This document shows positions 12,865-24,250 of a stretch of 64,000 nt of DNA, piece by piece. The stretch's first letter is position 1. Every line of letters begins with the position of its first letter. Origin of the DNA: Phlebiopsis flavidoalba (Eukaryota; Basidiomycota; Agaricomycetes; Polyporales; Phanerochaetaceae); contig JAOCPU010000036.1 in NCBI GenBank assembly GCA_035772785.1, forward strand, positions 1 to 64,000, given 5' to 3'. Both the position numbers and the translations under genes were made by a program. The notes under the pieces were generated by a model. The model saw nothing but the letters and a program-made list of their open reading frames with translations. It did no database searches and had not been told where the DNA came from.

Positions 12865-13577
12865 TGTAGTATCCGTGGTGCATTGTGTCTTAGTATACCG
12901 CACTGCAATAACATTCTCGCCCCCATGGTGTCTAGTAGCTGAACGGTTTGGTGCGCCTGGAATGAGTCGTGATCACTGGTTCAAGAGGTAGATGTTGGAA
13001 CGGCTTCTAACGGCAGTCGAATTTCGTGCGAACCATATCTCATGCGAATGACGATTGGCTGTGTGTGTTAGTGTGTCCGAGGGGTAGGCTTCTTGCCAGA
13101 CGCGCACGATACGTTTTGAGCAACGCCTTCTGCAGAACGAGGAGGTTAGTGACCACTGCCAGGCGACAGCGACATATTGCACTTACAACGTATCCGGCGA
13201 TTGTGCCTAATACAACGATACCAGGGATATCTGTCGAATCCGAGGTTCCACCTGGAGAGCGTGATTATGCGTGGAACACTATGAGTAAGAAATATGCAAG
13301 AGTACCTGCGTGCCCGTTCCGGACGACATGGAGAGCCGACGCAAAGGTGCCAAGGTACAAATGCTATGTACGAGTGTAGGCTGTGTATCTCCTGAGTAAT
13401 TTGCATTACGAAAAGGACTGCGGAACTAGATCATGTGAAAAGAGCCTAGGACGGGTTGGGCTGACTGGCTGAATGGGACAAGTGGATGACAATTGGTAAA
13501 CGTGTAAATGGTCTAGGTGGTGTGACACCGCTCTACTACGGCTCCCGCATACCCACAGACATTCCCCCTCGCAAACC
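12865..13577. other. Region without a supported gene
   Basis: Short overlapping frames on both strands, with a few splice-like GT and AG signals on the minus strand. No family motif was seen. The 3' part should contain the promoter of the F-box gene that starts at 13578. Confidence 0.4.
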
Positions 13578-14829
13578 ATGCCTCGTCTACCGCAGGAACT
13601 CCTGGACCACGTACTCAAGCTGGTTGAGGATCGCAGAAGTCTCATAAATTGCCTACTAGCCCATCGGTCCTTCAGTTACGGAGCGAGATCAGTGCTCTAC
13701 CAGAATGTCACACTGTCCTGGGGACCTACCGTGGCCGACGTTAAAAGATTCATGGAACTCGTTTTGCAAGAGAAACGGTTCTATCTGGCCTTTGCGAAGA
13801 ACGTCGATCTGGTTGGGACAATGCTGTACTTTCCTGCAATCTGTCCTTGCAAACTTGACGGAATCGTTCGGTTGTTTCCCAACTGCAGGAAGATACGGCT
13901 GACGCTGCTGGTGCGATGGGCGGAATGCGGGTGCTATGAAGACCAGCCAGCTTTCAAGGGACTGGAGCGCATCTCCGGAATGGTAGCAGTTTGCACACAT
14001 GTCATCACCCCGCAATTCACCTTCGAAGGGATTATCACCTCGTTCGCCAAGGTTTCGACATTCACGTGGCTCCTACCGAGCACCGTCCCGCAGTATATCG
14101 GATCCCAAGTCCGGGGTAATGAACTCGTTCAATTACGCTTGGCCAACGTATCAAATCAACTCACCGAGCTATTGCGGAACGTCGTTCATGGGGGTCGGCT
14201 GACCTTTAAAACGGTTGCATTTCGGACTAGAGGGAATAGAAATAAGTGAGCAATGATAAATAAGCTAAAACGGGCACTGACAATGCCATTGGGCATAGAT
14301 TTGGAAACGGTCTACAGCCTGCTTGACGCAATCAAAGACTGTGCCGTGTTGGAAGAGGTCGCAATCACTGTGCCTTGCTCCATCCTGAATGGGATCCGTG
14401 GTCTGGAGAACCGCGCGCAGATTGTATATGAGGCGTCAGCAAGTATATCAGCCACTTGCAAGGTGGCTCACTTGCTCTTCGACTTCAGCATCGTACTCGA
14501 GGACGCTTCAAACGTTAATATCCTGGATCAATTGGGAGAGAGTGTGCCACCAGCTGTGCGAAACTGGGAACTTTGAGACTCTGTGCCTCACGTTGATCCG
14601 AGGAGAAGAGGAGCTGGGTGGGTTTGAGGTTCCCGAGTGGACCGCAGAGGTGAAAGGAGACGTACTACGCAGCATGGCTCAACTTTATGCACGAGGTACG
14701 TGTATAGTCTCCCGCAGCTATAAACCCCCGCAGAAATAAACGAAAAGACCTTGACTTGCTCTAGGTGGCACATGCGAGTTCCGTGGTCAGCAAGGTCGCG
14801 AAGCAGAATTTACGTGGCTGTCGGTGTAA
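13578..14829 (+). CDS. F-box-like protein, tandem pair 1, copy A
   Basis: The N-terminus LPQELLDHVLKLVEDRRS followed by an AHRSF...ARSVLYQNVTLSW stretch is a clear F-box-like start at the ATG of 13578. It is followed by an LRR-poor alpha/beta domain with an RWAECGC Cys motif near residue 114. An intron (GTGAGC to CATAG) lies near 14248-14300, but the frames on either side do not match exactly. A single-base break lies near 14570 (ESVPPAVRNWE to ETLCLTLIRGEEEL). The last intron (GTACGT to TGCTCTAG) is phase-correct and gives a tail ending GREAEFTWLSV. The next gene downstream is a diverged paralog in the same orientation. By family the product would recruit substrates to an SCF ubiquitin ligase; no substrate can be inferred. 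Confidence 0.7.
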
Positions 14830-15537
14830 GATGATCCCTCGGTCGCAGATGTAGTTTGAGAATGGCGTCAATGTAGATGAATTGGCTACTATATAACGGA
14901 CAGCGATGCATGGGTTTGTAATCTCAGCACTGATGGTGACTTAAAAACGGGATTGTGTAGGTGTGTACAACGCGGCGAGAGTTGTCTGTCAGGGTGACAT
15001 GACACTAGGAAACATGAGCGACTTCCTAACATGACAGAAAACGAGGACTTACAACGCCACGGCCCTGGCACTCCGCTATAGCGATGTAACGGGGCCACAG
15101 GTACTCAGGGGTAAAGGCCCGGCCTCGTTCCAGGTCGTAAACTGCAAGTGTTGGCTTTCAATGCCGCTGAGTACTGGAACATGTCCGGAATGTTTGCGCA
15201 CGTACTGACGGGGCATGCGCATGTAGTATAACGAAGCGTTCATCGAGTGTGACAACTGCGGACACAGAGGAGGCGTGATTGTCGTCGTCCACCATGGTCA
15301 TGACGATAACTGGCGAAGTTGAGTGTGAACGCTATGATGAAGGGTGGGAGGACTATGCGAAGTTGCTGTGCCTGCTTCCGACGTTTTGTGGGGGGAGCTG
15401 CCCGGGATGGTGACGACTTCTGGTGGACACCGCGGATGTCTGGTGGGTAACGCCAAGGTTCGTTAGGCGTATTTTGTTGTAAAAGTCGCACGATCCGCGG
15501 GCGCCCACTGCTCCCAACCTTTTCCCCTCTGTCCACC
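14830..15537. other. Spacer between F-box-like paralogs
   Basis: No gene supported. It holds the 3' end of copy A and the upstream region of copy B. Frames on the minus strand are short shadows. Confidence 0.45.
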
Positions 15538-16688
15538 ATGTTCCACGGATCGACATTGCCTCAAGACGTTATAAGGCTCATCCTAGGGGAAGTCAAAGAC
15601 AGAATTACTCTGTCCCGATGTATAGCGGCGCATCGTATCTTCATACCCGGTGCTCGTGCCAAGCTATATGCCGTAACTCGCATATCATGGACCGCCGCCA
15701 CGCCCAGTCCTGGCGAGCTCTGTGCACGCATTGTGAAAGATGAAGAGTTTCGTATCGCGTACACGAAGGAACTTATAATCCGGGGTACGGAGGCCTATCG
15801 ACCCCGACTCTGCATTTGCAGGCTTTCAGCGATTCTTGCGGTATTCTCCCGCGCAACCAAAAATAGTCCTGAGTTGCGCTGAATGGGCGGAGTGCCCATG
15901 TTCGGGGTTTGGCTGGGCCCTCCCTAATATTGCAAGATATAGCTCAAATTCAAAGCATTACAATCGACTCCACCGAGGTCACTACACCTGTCTTTGACTT
16001 CGCAACCTTCTTTTCCCACTTCCCGGAGCTCGCACGATTTGTGTGGGGTATGTCGTCGACGCTTTCCTTAGCCTCGTCGACATCTCCGCATCTAGCACAT
16101 TTGGTGAACTTCAGCTAGAGTCGACGGATCCGCACGTTCTACGATTGGGAGCGGGTATTGTAGCTGGAAGCAAAGAGACATTGAAGCGTCTTTATGTGGC
16201 TCTTGACACGGGCGTGCACTCCGACAGTGAGTATTTCTACGTTTTTATTCGTTTCATAGCTTACCCTATACGCACGCTAAGGTACTGCTGCTGTATTTTC
16301 GGCTATCCAAACTTGCACCCGTTTGACAGCCATCGTGTATGTCGTTCCCGGGGTTGAGGAAGACGTGTCCCAGGCTGCAAGGCAACGCGCGTCACTGCTG
16401 TACGCTGCATCACTCAATCTCCCACCCACATGCAGCACCCTGCAGATCCTATTTGACTTTAGATCGGGAAATGAGCACGCAGAGGAAACGATTCTATCCA
16501 TCGACTGGGGCCATATATGCACAAACGCAACACGCGTGTCATTGGCAAAGCACCTGCAGGTGGCCCTCCTCCATCCCGACGATCGCTGCCGTGAAGACGG
16601 AGTGATGTCGTGGTGGTCTTCGGATATGGTGCGGTATATTTTGCAACAGACGAAAGAGATGATGGTTGCGCGGGGTGTGTACTTCTAG
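15538..16688 (+). CDS. F-box-like protein, tandem pair 1, copy B, frameshifted
   Basis: Paralog of the gene at 13578-14829. It starts MFHGSTLPQDVIRLILGEV at 15538. The F-box-like segment aligns (GARAKLYAVTRISW against GARSVLYQNVTLSW), and the AEWAECPC motif matches RWAECGC of copy A. The frame shifts at the A5 run near 15860 and again near 16040 and 16325. The C-terminal stretch has CSTLQILFDFRSGNEHAEE and ends VARGVYF, which parallels the HLLFDFS and LYARG motifs of copy A. Conserved segments are kept across the breaks, so either single-base errors or recent decay is possible. Presumed role: SCF adaptor, by family only. Confidence 0.65.
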
Positions 16689-17163
16689 CTCCTCACGTCG
16701 CTGGTGACTAATCTCCCATTCAGGCGGATGGGTCTATGCTACAGAGTCCATTGGACGGGAGTGTCCATTTCAATGGGACCGGTAGGGGGACAACCTCCGG
16801 CAGTATTGTAAGTCTCGAATCAACCTCTGCGCATGTCAGCCGTGCTCAATAAACCTTCCAAGCCAGCTGCTTGATATGAAAAACAGAGCGGACTGTGTGG
16901 GTCCAAACTCCAGAACGACTTAATGTACCGCGGTGCATTGTATTATTGGTTCCCCCCCGAGAATGAGTGTAGCAACTCCTTTGTTAGAATGGATATATAG
17001 CAGAACGAGAATTTGAGTTTGAAAAGTGGATGAGTACATCCAAATATAGAGATGAAGGATTATTACTGTAAGCGGCGCGAGACGGACTGTCCCATTGTGT
17101 CACGGTGACCGTCACAACATTCCCCTTTCGGCTGTCACACGGCGTAGTATGGGTCCTGGTACT
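16689..17163. other. Spacer, no gene seen
   Basis: AT-richer spacer between two F-box-like genes. No motif, RNA gene or repeat was recognised. Confidence 0.45.
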
Positions 17164-18196
17164 ATGACCTCCAACTCTGCCTCGTTGTAAGTAGACTGCT
17201 ATGGCATCACTCTGCCAGAGCTCATCATCTCATGCTGGACAGCGCGCCGGTTCTGCATTGCGTAATTCGTACATGTCTTCCCCCTATCGACGCAGTATCA
17301 TGCCTGTTCGTATCTCGGTCAACCTTCCGTGTCGCAAAAACCGGCCATTACCATGGCGTGGGCTCGCTGCCTGCGTGAAGTTTTGGGGAAACGCTGCGAA
17401 CAAATAAGTCGCGTATTACAGGTAAGGTAAAAGCTACTTCTTATGTGCGTCTCTAACCAGTTTTAGGACCACAATGGAGTGTTCACCGGTCAGTTTGTTA
17501 CAGACTTTCTGTATGCGCTGGCACCTTCCGCAAGAACCGTCGACATCTCTGTACCCGAAGATCTGTATAGATATGCAATGTTGTCCTTTCCTTTCGGCCA
17601 CGGTGGACAGCGTTACCTCCTGAACGATACCCCGACTGGCGCAAACATGATCTCAATTTTCCTGTGCCGAGGGTTTACGGTCCGCATTTTGTCTGGCCGA
17701 CATAATTGTGCACTCACTCCGGTCGCATCTTTTCCGACAACGCTGTTAATGAACTATGTTTCTGCCGATCATATCTGCATTGCATACCCTCAGATGGCTC
17801 GTGCACGTCGCGGCCTCATCACAGGTCGCACTCTGCGACGAGTAGAAATTGCAATGGTCACCTCTCTCCGGACCCAAGGATTTCGGCTCGACTATCGATC
17901 ACGCTTTAATGATGCGATGGGACCGGAAGCCTCAACCAGAAACATACCCTCCATGATCAGTCAGCCACACGCCCACAGTGCGCTCAAGCAAGTCGCTCCT
18001 TTCGAGACGTTTCTGTCAGTTCATTCCGTTGTCGAGTAGTGGGAAGATAGAGCTTCCAGCGCGTTGCGTGGAGTGGAGACTGGGCGGGAACGCATGCACG
18101 CCGGGGTGCCCACCATACTCATTAGCGGGTTTGACAGTAGAGAACTATGGAATGCTAGCCGTAGAATTGTTGGATATTGGGCGTGCCGAAAATTAA
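17164..18196 (+). pseudogene. F-box-like protein, tandem pair 2, copy A, degenerate N-terminus
   Basis: Paralog of the next gene. A short first exon (ATG at 17164, donor GTAAGT) is followed by an F-box-like segment split over three frames: LPELIIS, then LPPIDAVSCLFVSRSTFRVA, then REVLGKRCEQIS. The body at 17479-18039 is one open stretch with PTTLLMNYVSADHICIAYP, which matches LMNYISYDHIGLAYP of copy B. The tail CVEWRLGGNACTPGCPPYS matches SVEWKLGGFACSPDCATHT of copy B. The triple break in the N-terminus and the frame change before the Cys tail make a pseudogene likely, unless sequence errors are to blame. Function unknown beyond the F-box resemblance. Confidence 0.6.
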
Positions 18197-18323
18197 TAGA
18201 GTAAAATACGTCAAACTCTTACACACAATTCGTAACATGAATGTAAGTGTAAAGATAACGTGCCAGTTTCAAATGCTATCTTTGTTCTAACGCGTTCAAC
18301 TCTCGTCTTTCACCTGTACTATC
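18197..18323. promoter_or_regulatory. Short upstream region of pair 2 copy B
   Basis: Only about 127 bp separates the stop of copy A from the ATG of copy B. It is AT-rich and must contain both the terminator of copy A and the core promoter of copy B, a spacing that fits a local tandem duplication. No TATA consensus can be assigned with certainty. Confidence 0.35.
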
Positions 18324-19334
18324 ATGCCGTTCTCCGAGTACGTATCATGAGATGTGCTCAACATCCTTCTAACTAGCTATTTTAGCCTGCCTCAAGATGT
18401 ATTCCTGCGCATTGCAGCCAAGTACCTCCGTGTTGCAGATCTAGCGGTGTTTCTTGCTGTGTCGTCTTCTACGCAAGAAATTGCACTCAAAATCCTGCCT
18501 GGAGTCTTTGCAAGAGTCTTTGAAGAGCGTACACAAATTGCGACCCTATCAGAGGTACTGGCTCTGCTGAAAGTGAGTGTCTGCATATAGTCAACATGGA
18601 CTCATCCTTAGGTTGTAACCTCCTCAGGCCACACATTCCGTGATTGCTGGTGGATTTGTCGTTGAGATGTTGCACGAACCATTCCTCGATCCGAAAACCC
18701 AGTGTATAGAGATATACTCATACGAAGGGAGAGATCCGCCGCCTGTGATTGAAGGGCTTGTGTCCTTGGGAGCAAAGCAAGGACGCCGCCCATCCCGCAC
18801 CTCACAGTACCTTCATCGACACTGTTTTCGACCTCAAACTGGGAAACCGCGTTGTACGCGTAATGAAACCTCAAGTGTCCGACCCCCCTTTGGGGTGTAA
18901 TCCATGGACACTCGACTGCCCTTATGAACTACATCTCCTACGACCACATAGGTCTCGCGTACCCCGACTGACACTGAAGTCAATCGGCATCGAGACGGGC
19001 AGGCAAATTCCAGAATGGAATCGCGTTAACGATTACCACCACATCGTCGGTGTGCGTGTCCAGCATCAAGCGGAATCTATTGACGGACGAGGGTGGCGCT
19101 CTGGGACACAAGCCTCAACCGCTTACATGCCCCGGCTCAGCTCGCAGCTTTCGCGACAAGCATTGTGGCTTCGTCCCAATCACAAATGCAAACACAATTT
19201 GCCTCCCAGACAAGTCAGTCGAGTGGAAGCTTGGGGGTTTTGCGTGTAGCCCTGATTGCGCGACTCACACGCAGTTTATTGCTATTGAATCGCTGTTTGT
19301 CAAATGGCATATCACGATTTGCCGCCGTAATTAG
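18324..19334 (+). CDS. F-box-like protein, tandem pair 2, copy B
   Basis: A first exon of four full codons plus two bases (MPFS) is spliced (GTACGT to TATTTTAG) to LPQDVFLRIAAKYLRVADLA, a good F-box-like start. The following segment has KILPGVFARVFEERTQI. A second intron (GTGAGT to CTCCTCAG) is phase-correct into ATHSVIAGGFVVEMLHE. The frame then changes near 18790 to give TFIDTVFDLKLGNRVVRVM, and again to give LMNYISYDHIGLAYP and SIGIETGRQIPEWNRV. The tail holds SVEWKLGGFACSPDC. It is the better preserved member of the pair. The conserved C-terminal Cys motif shared by both copies is not one I can name. Role as an SCF adaptor is by family resemblance only. Confidence 0.6.
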
Positions 19335-19981
19335 ATAACATGGACTGCCAACCGGTGTATACATGTAGGAACGGACGTCATATTTCATAGCAGACGTGCA
19401 TTGCGTCGATAATGTAAAAAGTAGCAAATTGTTATCAACGCATGATAAGTTGTCGCTACAAGAACTAAGGTGAACCTACATAGGAAGCATCTATCGAGTT
19501 GTATGCAGGGGGTTCGGGCGCGGGAGCTACCGGCGGCCAAGCAAGGTAACCAGGCATGGGAGGGACGCAATGATTGAACCCTATTTACGGAGGCCCTGAT
19601 ATGGTTCCGTTTGCGGGCGCCCATATTTTGACAACCGCCACCACAACGACGACTCATGCGGTGCCACAGCTGTGCAGTAGCACAGCGATTGCGACACTAG
19701 CGAACGAGATGGTATGTCGTTGAGAAATAAGCGGTTTGCGTAGCAATACCTTACGTTTGAGCTACAGGGGGACTATCCACGTCGATAGGGTGTAATCCGG
19801 CCGCCAATCACTATGGGCCATTGTTCAATGACAACCCACGAACCATGCGAACGCAGTCTCAGCGTAATCCTCAGGGAGAACCTACGCTCGTCAGCGCCCT
19901 GAAGCTCGGCTATCACGCTGAGCGCGCTTGTCGACGGGGACTTGGCCGCGTTGGACAGCAAACTCCTTGTAACTCACCACC
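19335..19981. other. Spacer, no gene seen
   Basis: Between the F-box-like array and the zinc-cluster-like pair. Several short frames, none with recognisable content. An open + frame at 19821-20120 overlaps the start of the next gene but is out of its frame. Confidence 0.4.
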
Positions 19982-22081
19982 ATGGAGGCTCTCTCTCATT
20001 CTTTCCTGTGCCAAGTCGAGATTTCTACGGTGCCCTGTCTCCAGCGGCGCGTTTCTACTACGAGGAGATGGCGGGAGCACTCAAGGCGTTCGAGAACGAG
20101 AGCACGGCGGGAGGAGCTAAGGTGAAGGCTCGGGTCGTTGCAAAAGGCGGTGGTACGTGACTGCCACTGCTCTACAGCCAACGCTAACCATCGCAGCTGA
20201 GGTTCTGTCGGGTGTGCGATGGCTGGTTTCTCTTGACAAGGGCCATGGACACCTTATTGCAGGCGCACAACGCGATGTGCGACGACGATTCGGAGGTAGG
20301 GGGGAAAATGCGCGAAATGGCCATCCAAGTTATGAAGAAAGCCTGTACTCCAGTCACAAAGTGGCTGATGACACAGCCGGTCGCGAGGAGAATGGATTGG
20401 TTTTTCGAAGCCGAAGAGTTGCTGAAGACCCTCGAGGTCGACACCGATGCCATGCAGGCGGAACTAAGCAACGGGGACCAGGTGGATGTATTCAGTTGCG
20501 TGGGTCTTTTCCCGGGAGAACCAGAGGACGCCGTCGGGGCTGCGACGAAAGGCACGCCAACACCATCCCCTTCACTACAGGGATTATTGAAGACATCGAC
20601 TACAACGGCGAAGGATTCACGCAATGTGGGAAAGCCATTGAAATGTCGCCGGCCTCGAACTCGCATTGGTGACGCGCCCTGGGCGACCCCCGAAAGGCCG
20701 AACACGGTCGCGGTACTGGTCCTAGAGAAGATTCTAGAGGCTCCGAGACGACGAGAACGACGAAGATTACCAGGTGCCAACGAAGGGCGGGGCCGCGGGA
20801 GGTGCGGTCGGTCGAAGGTCGGGCCCAGCCCCGAGAATGATCAAGAGGAAAGGGTCCGCGGGGAACGCGCAGGTTGGGAGAAAGGATGCGTCAACATGTC
20901 TTATCAGGCGCGCGTAGACTCAAAGGTTTGGTAGGCTTCAGGGCAGAAGGCTGGAGAGGTGGAACGGCCTCCTGAGAAGGACATCGCTGTTGTTCCAGCT
21001 AAGCGCACGCGAAGGATGGCAGCCCTGGACGAGGTATGTCTACCGTGTCATTTCCACACAATACTAAAATACCACAGGATGATCCGCTACCACCGCAGGA
21101 TACAGAGACCAAGGATCGCGGGACGTCAGCCCCGTGCGCACGTCAATTAAAGAAAAGGGGGCCAGTCCTGGAAGGAAGAAGCCTGGACCTAGGCCGCGTG
21201 GGGGACTGAGGAATGGACAGAGAAACTGGCCCAGCTGGAAGAGCAGCGCGAAGCGGGGACTCAAGGATTGGACGACCAGATCAAGAGGGTCGCGTTCGCC
21301 ATTCCCGAAGACGGCGACATCCAACTGACTGGGGCGTCGAAGGTAAGCAGATCCACTCGCATGAAACACATGACTCATTATTATTTAGTGCGACAAGTGT
21401 CGCAAATCGTCTGCCGATTGTTTTGTCGCGCCGGGGTATCTGCTGTGTTGCCGCCGGTGTTATTGGGGGGGAAGCAAGGGTGTAAGTGGCCCAAGTCAGC
21501 CCGTAAGTCGCGCAAATCTCAATTGTTTACCCGCGTACTTATGGGCCGTAAGTCGCTAAATACCCTGGGCTGGGCAAAGACGGACAGGACCGGAGAAGAG
21601 ACCGGAGGATCTGACGGTACGTACCAAGAGAAAGTTAAGGCCTACACTCACTGGAATACTAGACGACATCATCGAAGTTTGCGGGCCAGCGGGCCCTAGC
21701 AAGAGCAGCGCTGCCACAACTCGGCGGACGCGGGCAGAGACCGCGAAGGCACCGAAGGCCGCTGCGACGAAGAAACGGAACCAATCGTCCGTCCCCATCA
21801 TACGGTACACGGATCCCTTTGGCTCTAAGGTACCCAACCATGCCGTCGGGCATCGACCTCTCTGAGGGTTGACCGGCCTAGCAGCGGGGAAAATCGGAAC
21901 TACAAATATTCTCACCGCCGAGGAACGCGCCGTCGTGCATATGCTGGAATCCAAGAAATGGACAGCATTGTACGAGGAGAAGCTCGCGATCGACCGCTCC
22001 GAGCTGTACGAGCTACGCCTTGCAGAATTCTGGGGCGCCGTCAACGACTCTGTTGATAGTGATGGAGTGCGGAAGTTGTAG
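19982..22081 (+). CDS. Basidiomycete family protein with Cys-rich zinc-cluster-like segment, tandem copy A
   Basis: The ATG at 19982 is one base out of frame with the conserved N-terminus FFPVPSRDFYGALSPAARFY, a break at a T run. An intron (GTACGT to CATCGCAG, about 20153-20196) leads to LRFCRVCDGWFLLTRAMD and the helical stretch CTPVTKWLMTQPVARRMDWF. Low-complexity Pro/Arg-rich sequence follows. A phase-correct intron at about 21034-21078 gives LDEDDPLPPQDTETKD. After another intron (GTAAGC to TTATTTAG) comes a Cys cluster, CDKCRKSSADCFVAPGY then LCCRRCY, similar in spacing to fungal zinc clusters. The C-terminus is LESKKWTALYEEKLAIDRSE, shared with copy B. Possibly a DNA-binding protein; that is inference. 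Several frame breaks lie in the linkers. Confidence 0.6.
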
Positions 22082-22324
22082 TCTGTAGTACACGCGCCGT
22101 ATGTAAAGTGCTCAGTATCTTGCTCATTCTACAATACACGTATTTCTTGGTTTGATAAAATACCGCGTCGAATCTAAGTAATGAAGACTTGGGCATCTCG
22201 AGTTGAACGCAATGAGTCATAACGGAGAACCTCCCTGCGGTAACGTGCTCGGGCTATCACATGCGAGGCTCTGTCGTGGCAAACGACGTGGACAACACGG
22301 ACTCTGTGTTCCTTCGCACCCCCC

Positions 22325-23999
22325 ATGTCGTCTCCAACTCCGTTCCCCACTCCTGGCCAAGAGGCTCAGAGGTGGCTGAATCCTCTACAAGCCGGCTACT
22401 ACAAGGATGTGTCCGCGGCGATTTCGGGATTTACCGGGCCGGTGGACGATGCAGGAAACGCGGAACGTGCCCAAGTTTTGGCAACGAAATTGTGTGCGTA
22501 GATTTGTCGGTTTGCAGGATCCGAGGTTGATATAGCCCTTGGTTTTGCAGCAACGGCTGGTACGCCTATGCCGTGTATGGTTTCTCATACCGGGTCTGGT
22601 GGATCAGATCCGAAAGGCCACCACGGAGTTGAAGCATAAAGATCGCGCCGAGTTGCGCGGATCGACGGACGCCATCGTCAGTGTGTGGGTCGGTGGACTC
22701 GCAGACATCACGCGGTGGCTGAGCAGTCGGCCTGCAAAAGTCGCGATGGATTGGTTTTTTCGACGCAGAGCCGTTCCTGCGGTCAATCAACGTGGACACA
22801 GCGGAATTGAAGAAAGTCCTGTTGAGGGCAAAGGCAGAGCCATTCGACTGGCTTGCCCTGATGGAGGAGGAAGGGCAACTGGGGGACAGCGGGGCAGTAA
22901 ACCGTTTGGGTGGATCGAACGACAGTTCAACGCAGGAACCCGTAGCCGTGGTCCATTCTCAGGTACGTTCACCGTGAGGATACACGCAGCCTGCCTGATT
23001 CGACTGGTGTAGGACAACGCGGCAGTCGTCGCGGCGAACGATGTGCACACTGGCGACAAGAAAATGAACGAAGACGGAGGTCCGTCACAGCGGGCAGACA
23101 AGGGCAACGAGAATGCAAGCACAGCGACGCGCGGCATGGGCTGTGACCAATCTCCCGGCGGAGCATTCGTTCACGGACCTGGTCCGTCTTCCACGGCAAG
23201 GGAGGACACACCACTCCCCACAACAGCAACTCCACAGACGAGGACGGCGATTCCCTCGCCCTTGAATCTGATAGATTTCGATGTGAGTGCCATCGCACTC
23301 GGTAGGGACAAGTCTAACGGTTAGCAGTTTAAAGAATTCGAGGACGGGCAGAGCGAGAATGCAGCCGACTCCATGGACGTCGACAAGCTGCTTACGGCGG
23401 GCGGCGGACAAAATCCCGTAACAGATTGCTCGTCTCGCCTCGGAAGCCCGTTTTTCTCTCAAATCTCCGGTGCTCTTCACTGGGTTCAATCTGAAGGTAC
23501 GCAGCATTGTTGAGAACGCACGATAGACGCTAACTAGAGTCAAGGGTATGCAGGTCAATCTGTCGAAGGTGTCCATTCACCGGCGGGCCCGAGTCCGCCC
23601 ATGCCTGGCGACATGGACACCGATGATCCTCGCGGGAAACAGGAATCCGAAGGGGATGCGCCCAAAGATCGCCGAATTGCATCTAATAGGCGGGTGCGTG
23701 CACAGCCTGTGCTCATCGTTGGAGGAGAGAGCCCTGTCCCTGCGCACATTACCCATGGTCCCAGATGGCGTGGCAATCGCATCGCTGCCTCGACCCGCGA
23801 ACGGAGCGGACCGCGACAATCGTGTGTTGACTCCAGAGAAAGGGGAACCGTGGACCTACTGGAGAGTAGGAAATGGTCCGCGATCTATGAGGCCAGGCTC
23901 GCAAGAGATCGCGCTGAGTTGTATGAGCTGCGGCTCACAGAATTCTGGGCCGCTGTCAACAAGCGGGTTGGGAAGGGCAAGGGTCGCGCGACTGATTGA
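22325..23999 (+). CDS. Basidiomycete family protein, tandem copy B, Cys cluster not found
   Basis: The ATG at 22325 opens directly into FPTPGQEAQRWLNPLQAGYY, which aligns with FPVPSRDFYGALSPAARFYY of copy A. After an intron (acceptor TTTTGCAG near 22551) comes RLCRVWFLIPGLVDQIRKA and ITRWLSSRPAKVAMDWFF, matching KWLMTQPVARRMDWFF of copy A. Next is an acidic stretch VDTAELKKVLLRAK, then low-complexity Ser/Thr/Pro sequence. The C-terminus LLESRKWSAIYEARLARDRA is shared with copy A and ends at a TGA in 23997-23999. I find no counterpart of the Cys-rich segment of copy A. Frame breaks occur near 22770 (just after DWFF) and in the linkers. Function unknown. Confidence 0.6.
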
Positions 24000-24250
24000 A
24001 AAACTGTACATTTGGATAGACTACACATTGACCCAATCTAGCGACAATCTATCATAGTGCTCGCGTTCGAAGAACTTGGTGATAAGTGAATCGGCTGTAT
24101 CGGCGGCGCCGGATACCACCGAGTCCCTCCTCCTGGTGCTACATGCCAAAGCGCCCATGACGATCCACCACTTGTGCGTGAGATCCGATCTGAGATCTGA
24201 GATCTGATGGGTTGAGCCTCCAGAGTGTGGTTAAGTGCTCGGGTCGGGCG
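24000..24250. other. Spacer before the inverted-repeat element
   Basis: Contains a short palindromic tandem (GATCTGA units at about 24185-24206). The last eight bases, GTCGGGCG (24243-24250), resemble the eight bases after the element (GTCGGTAG, 27133-27140) and may be a decayed target-site duplication. Confidence 0.45.
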
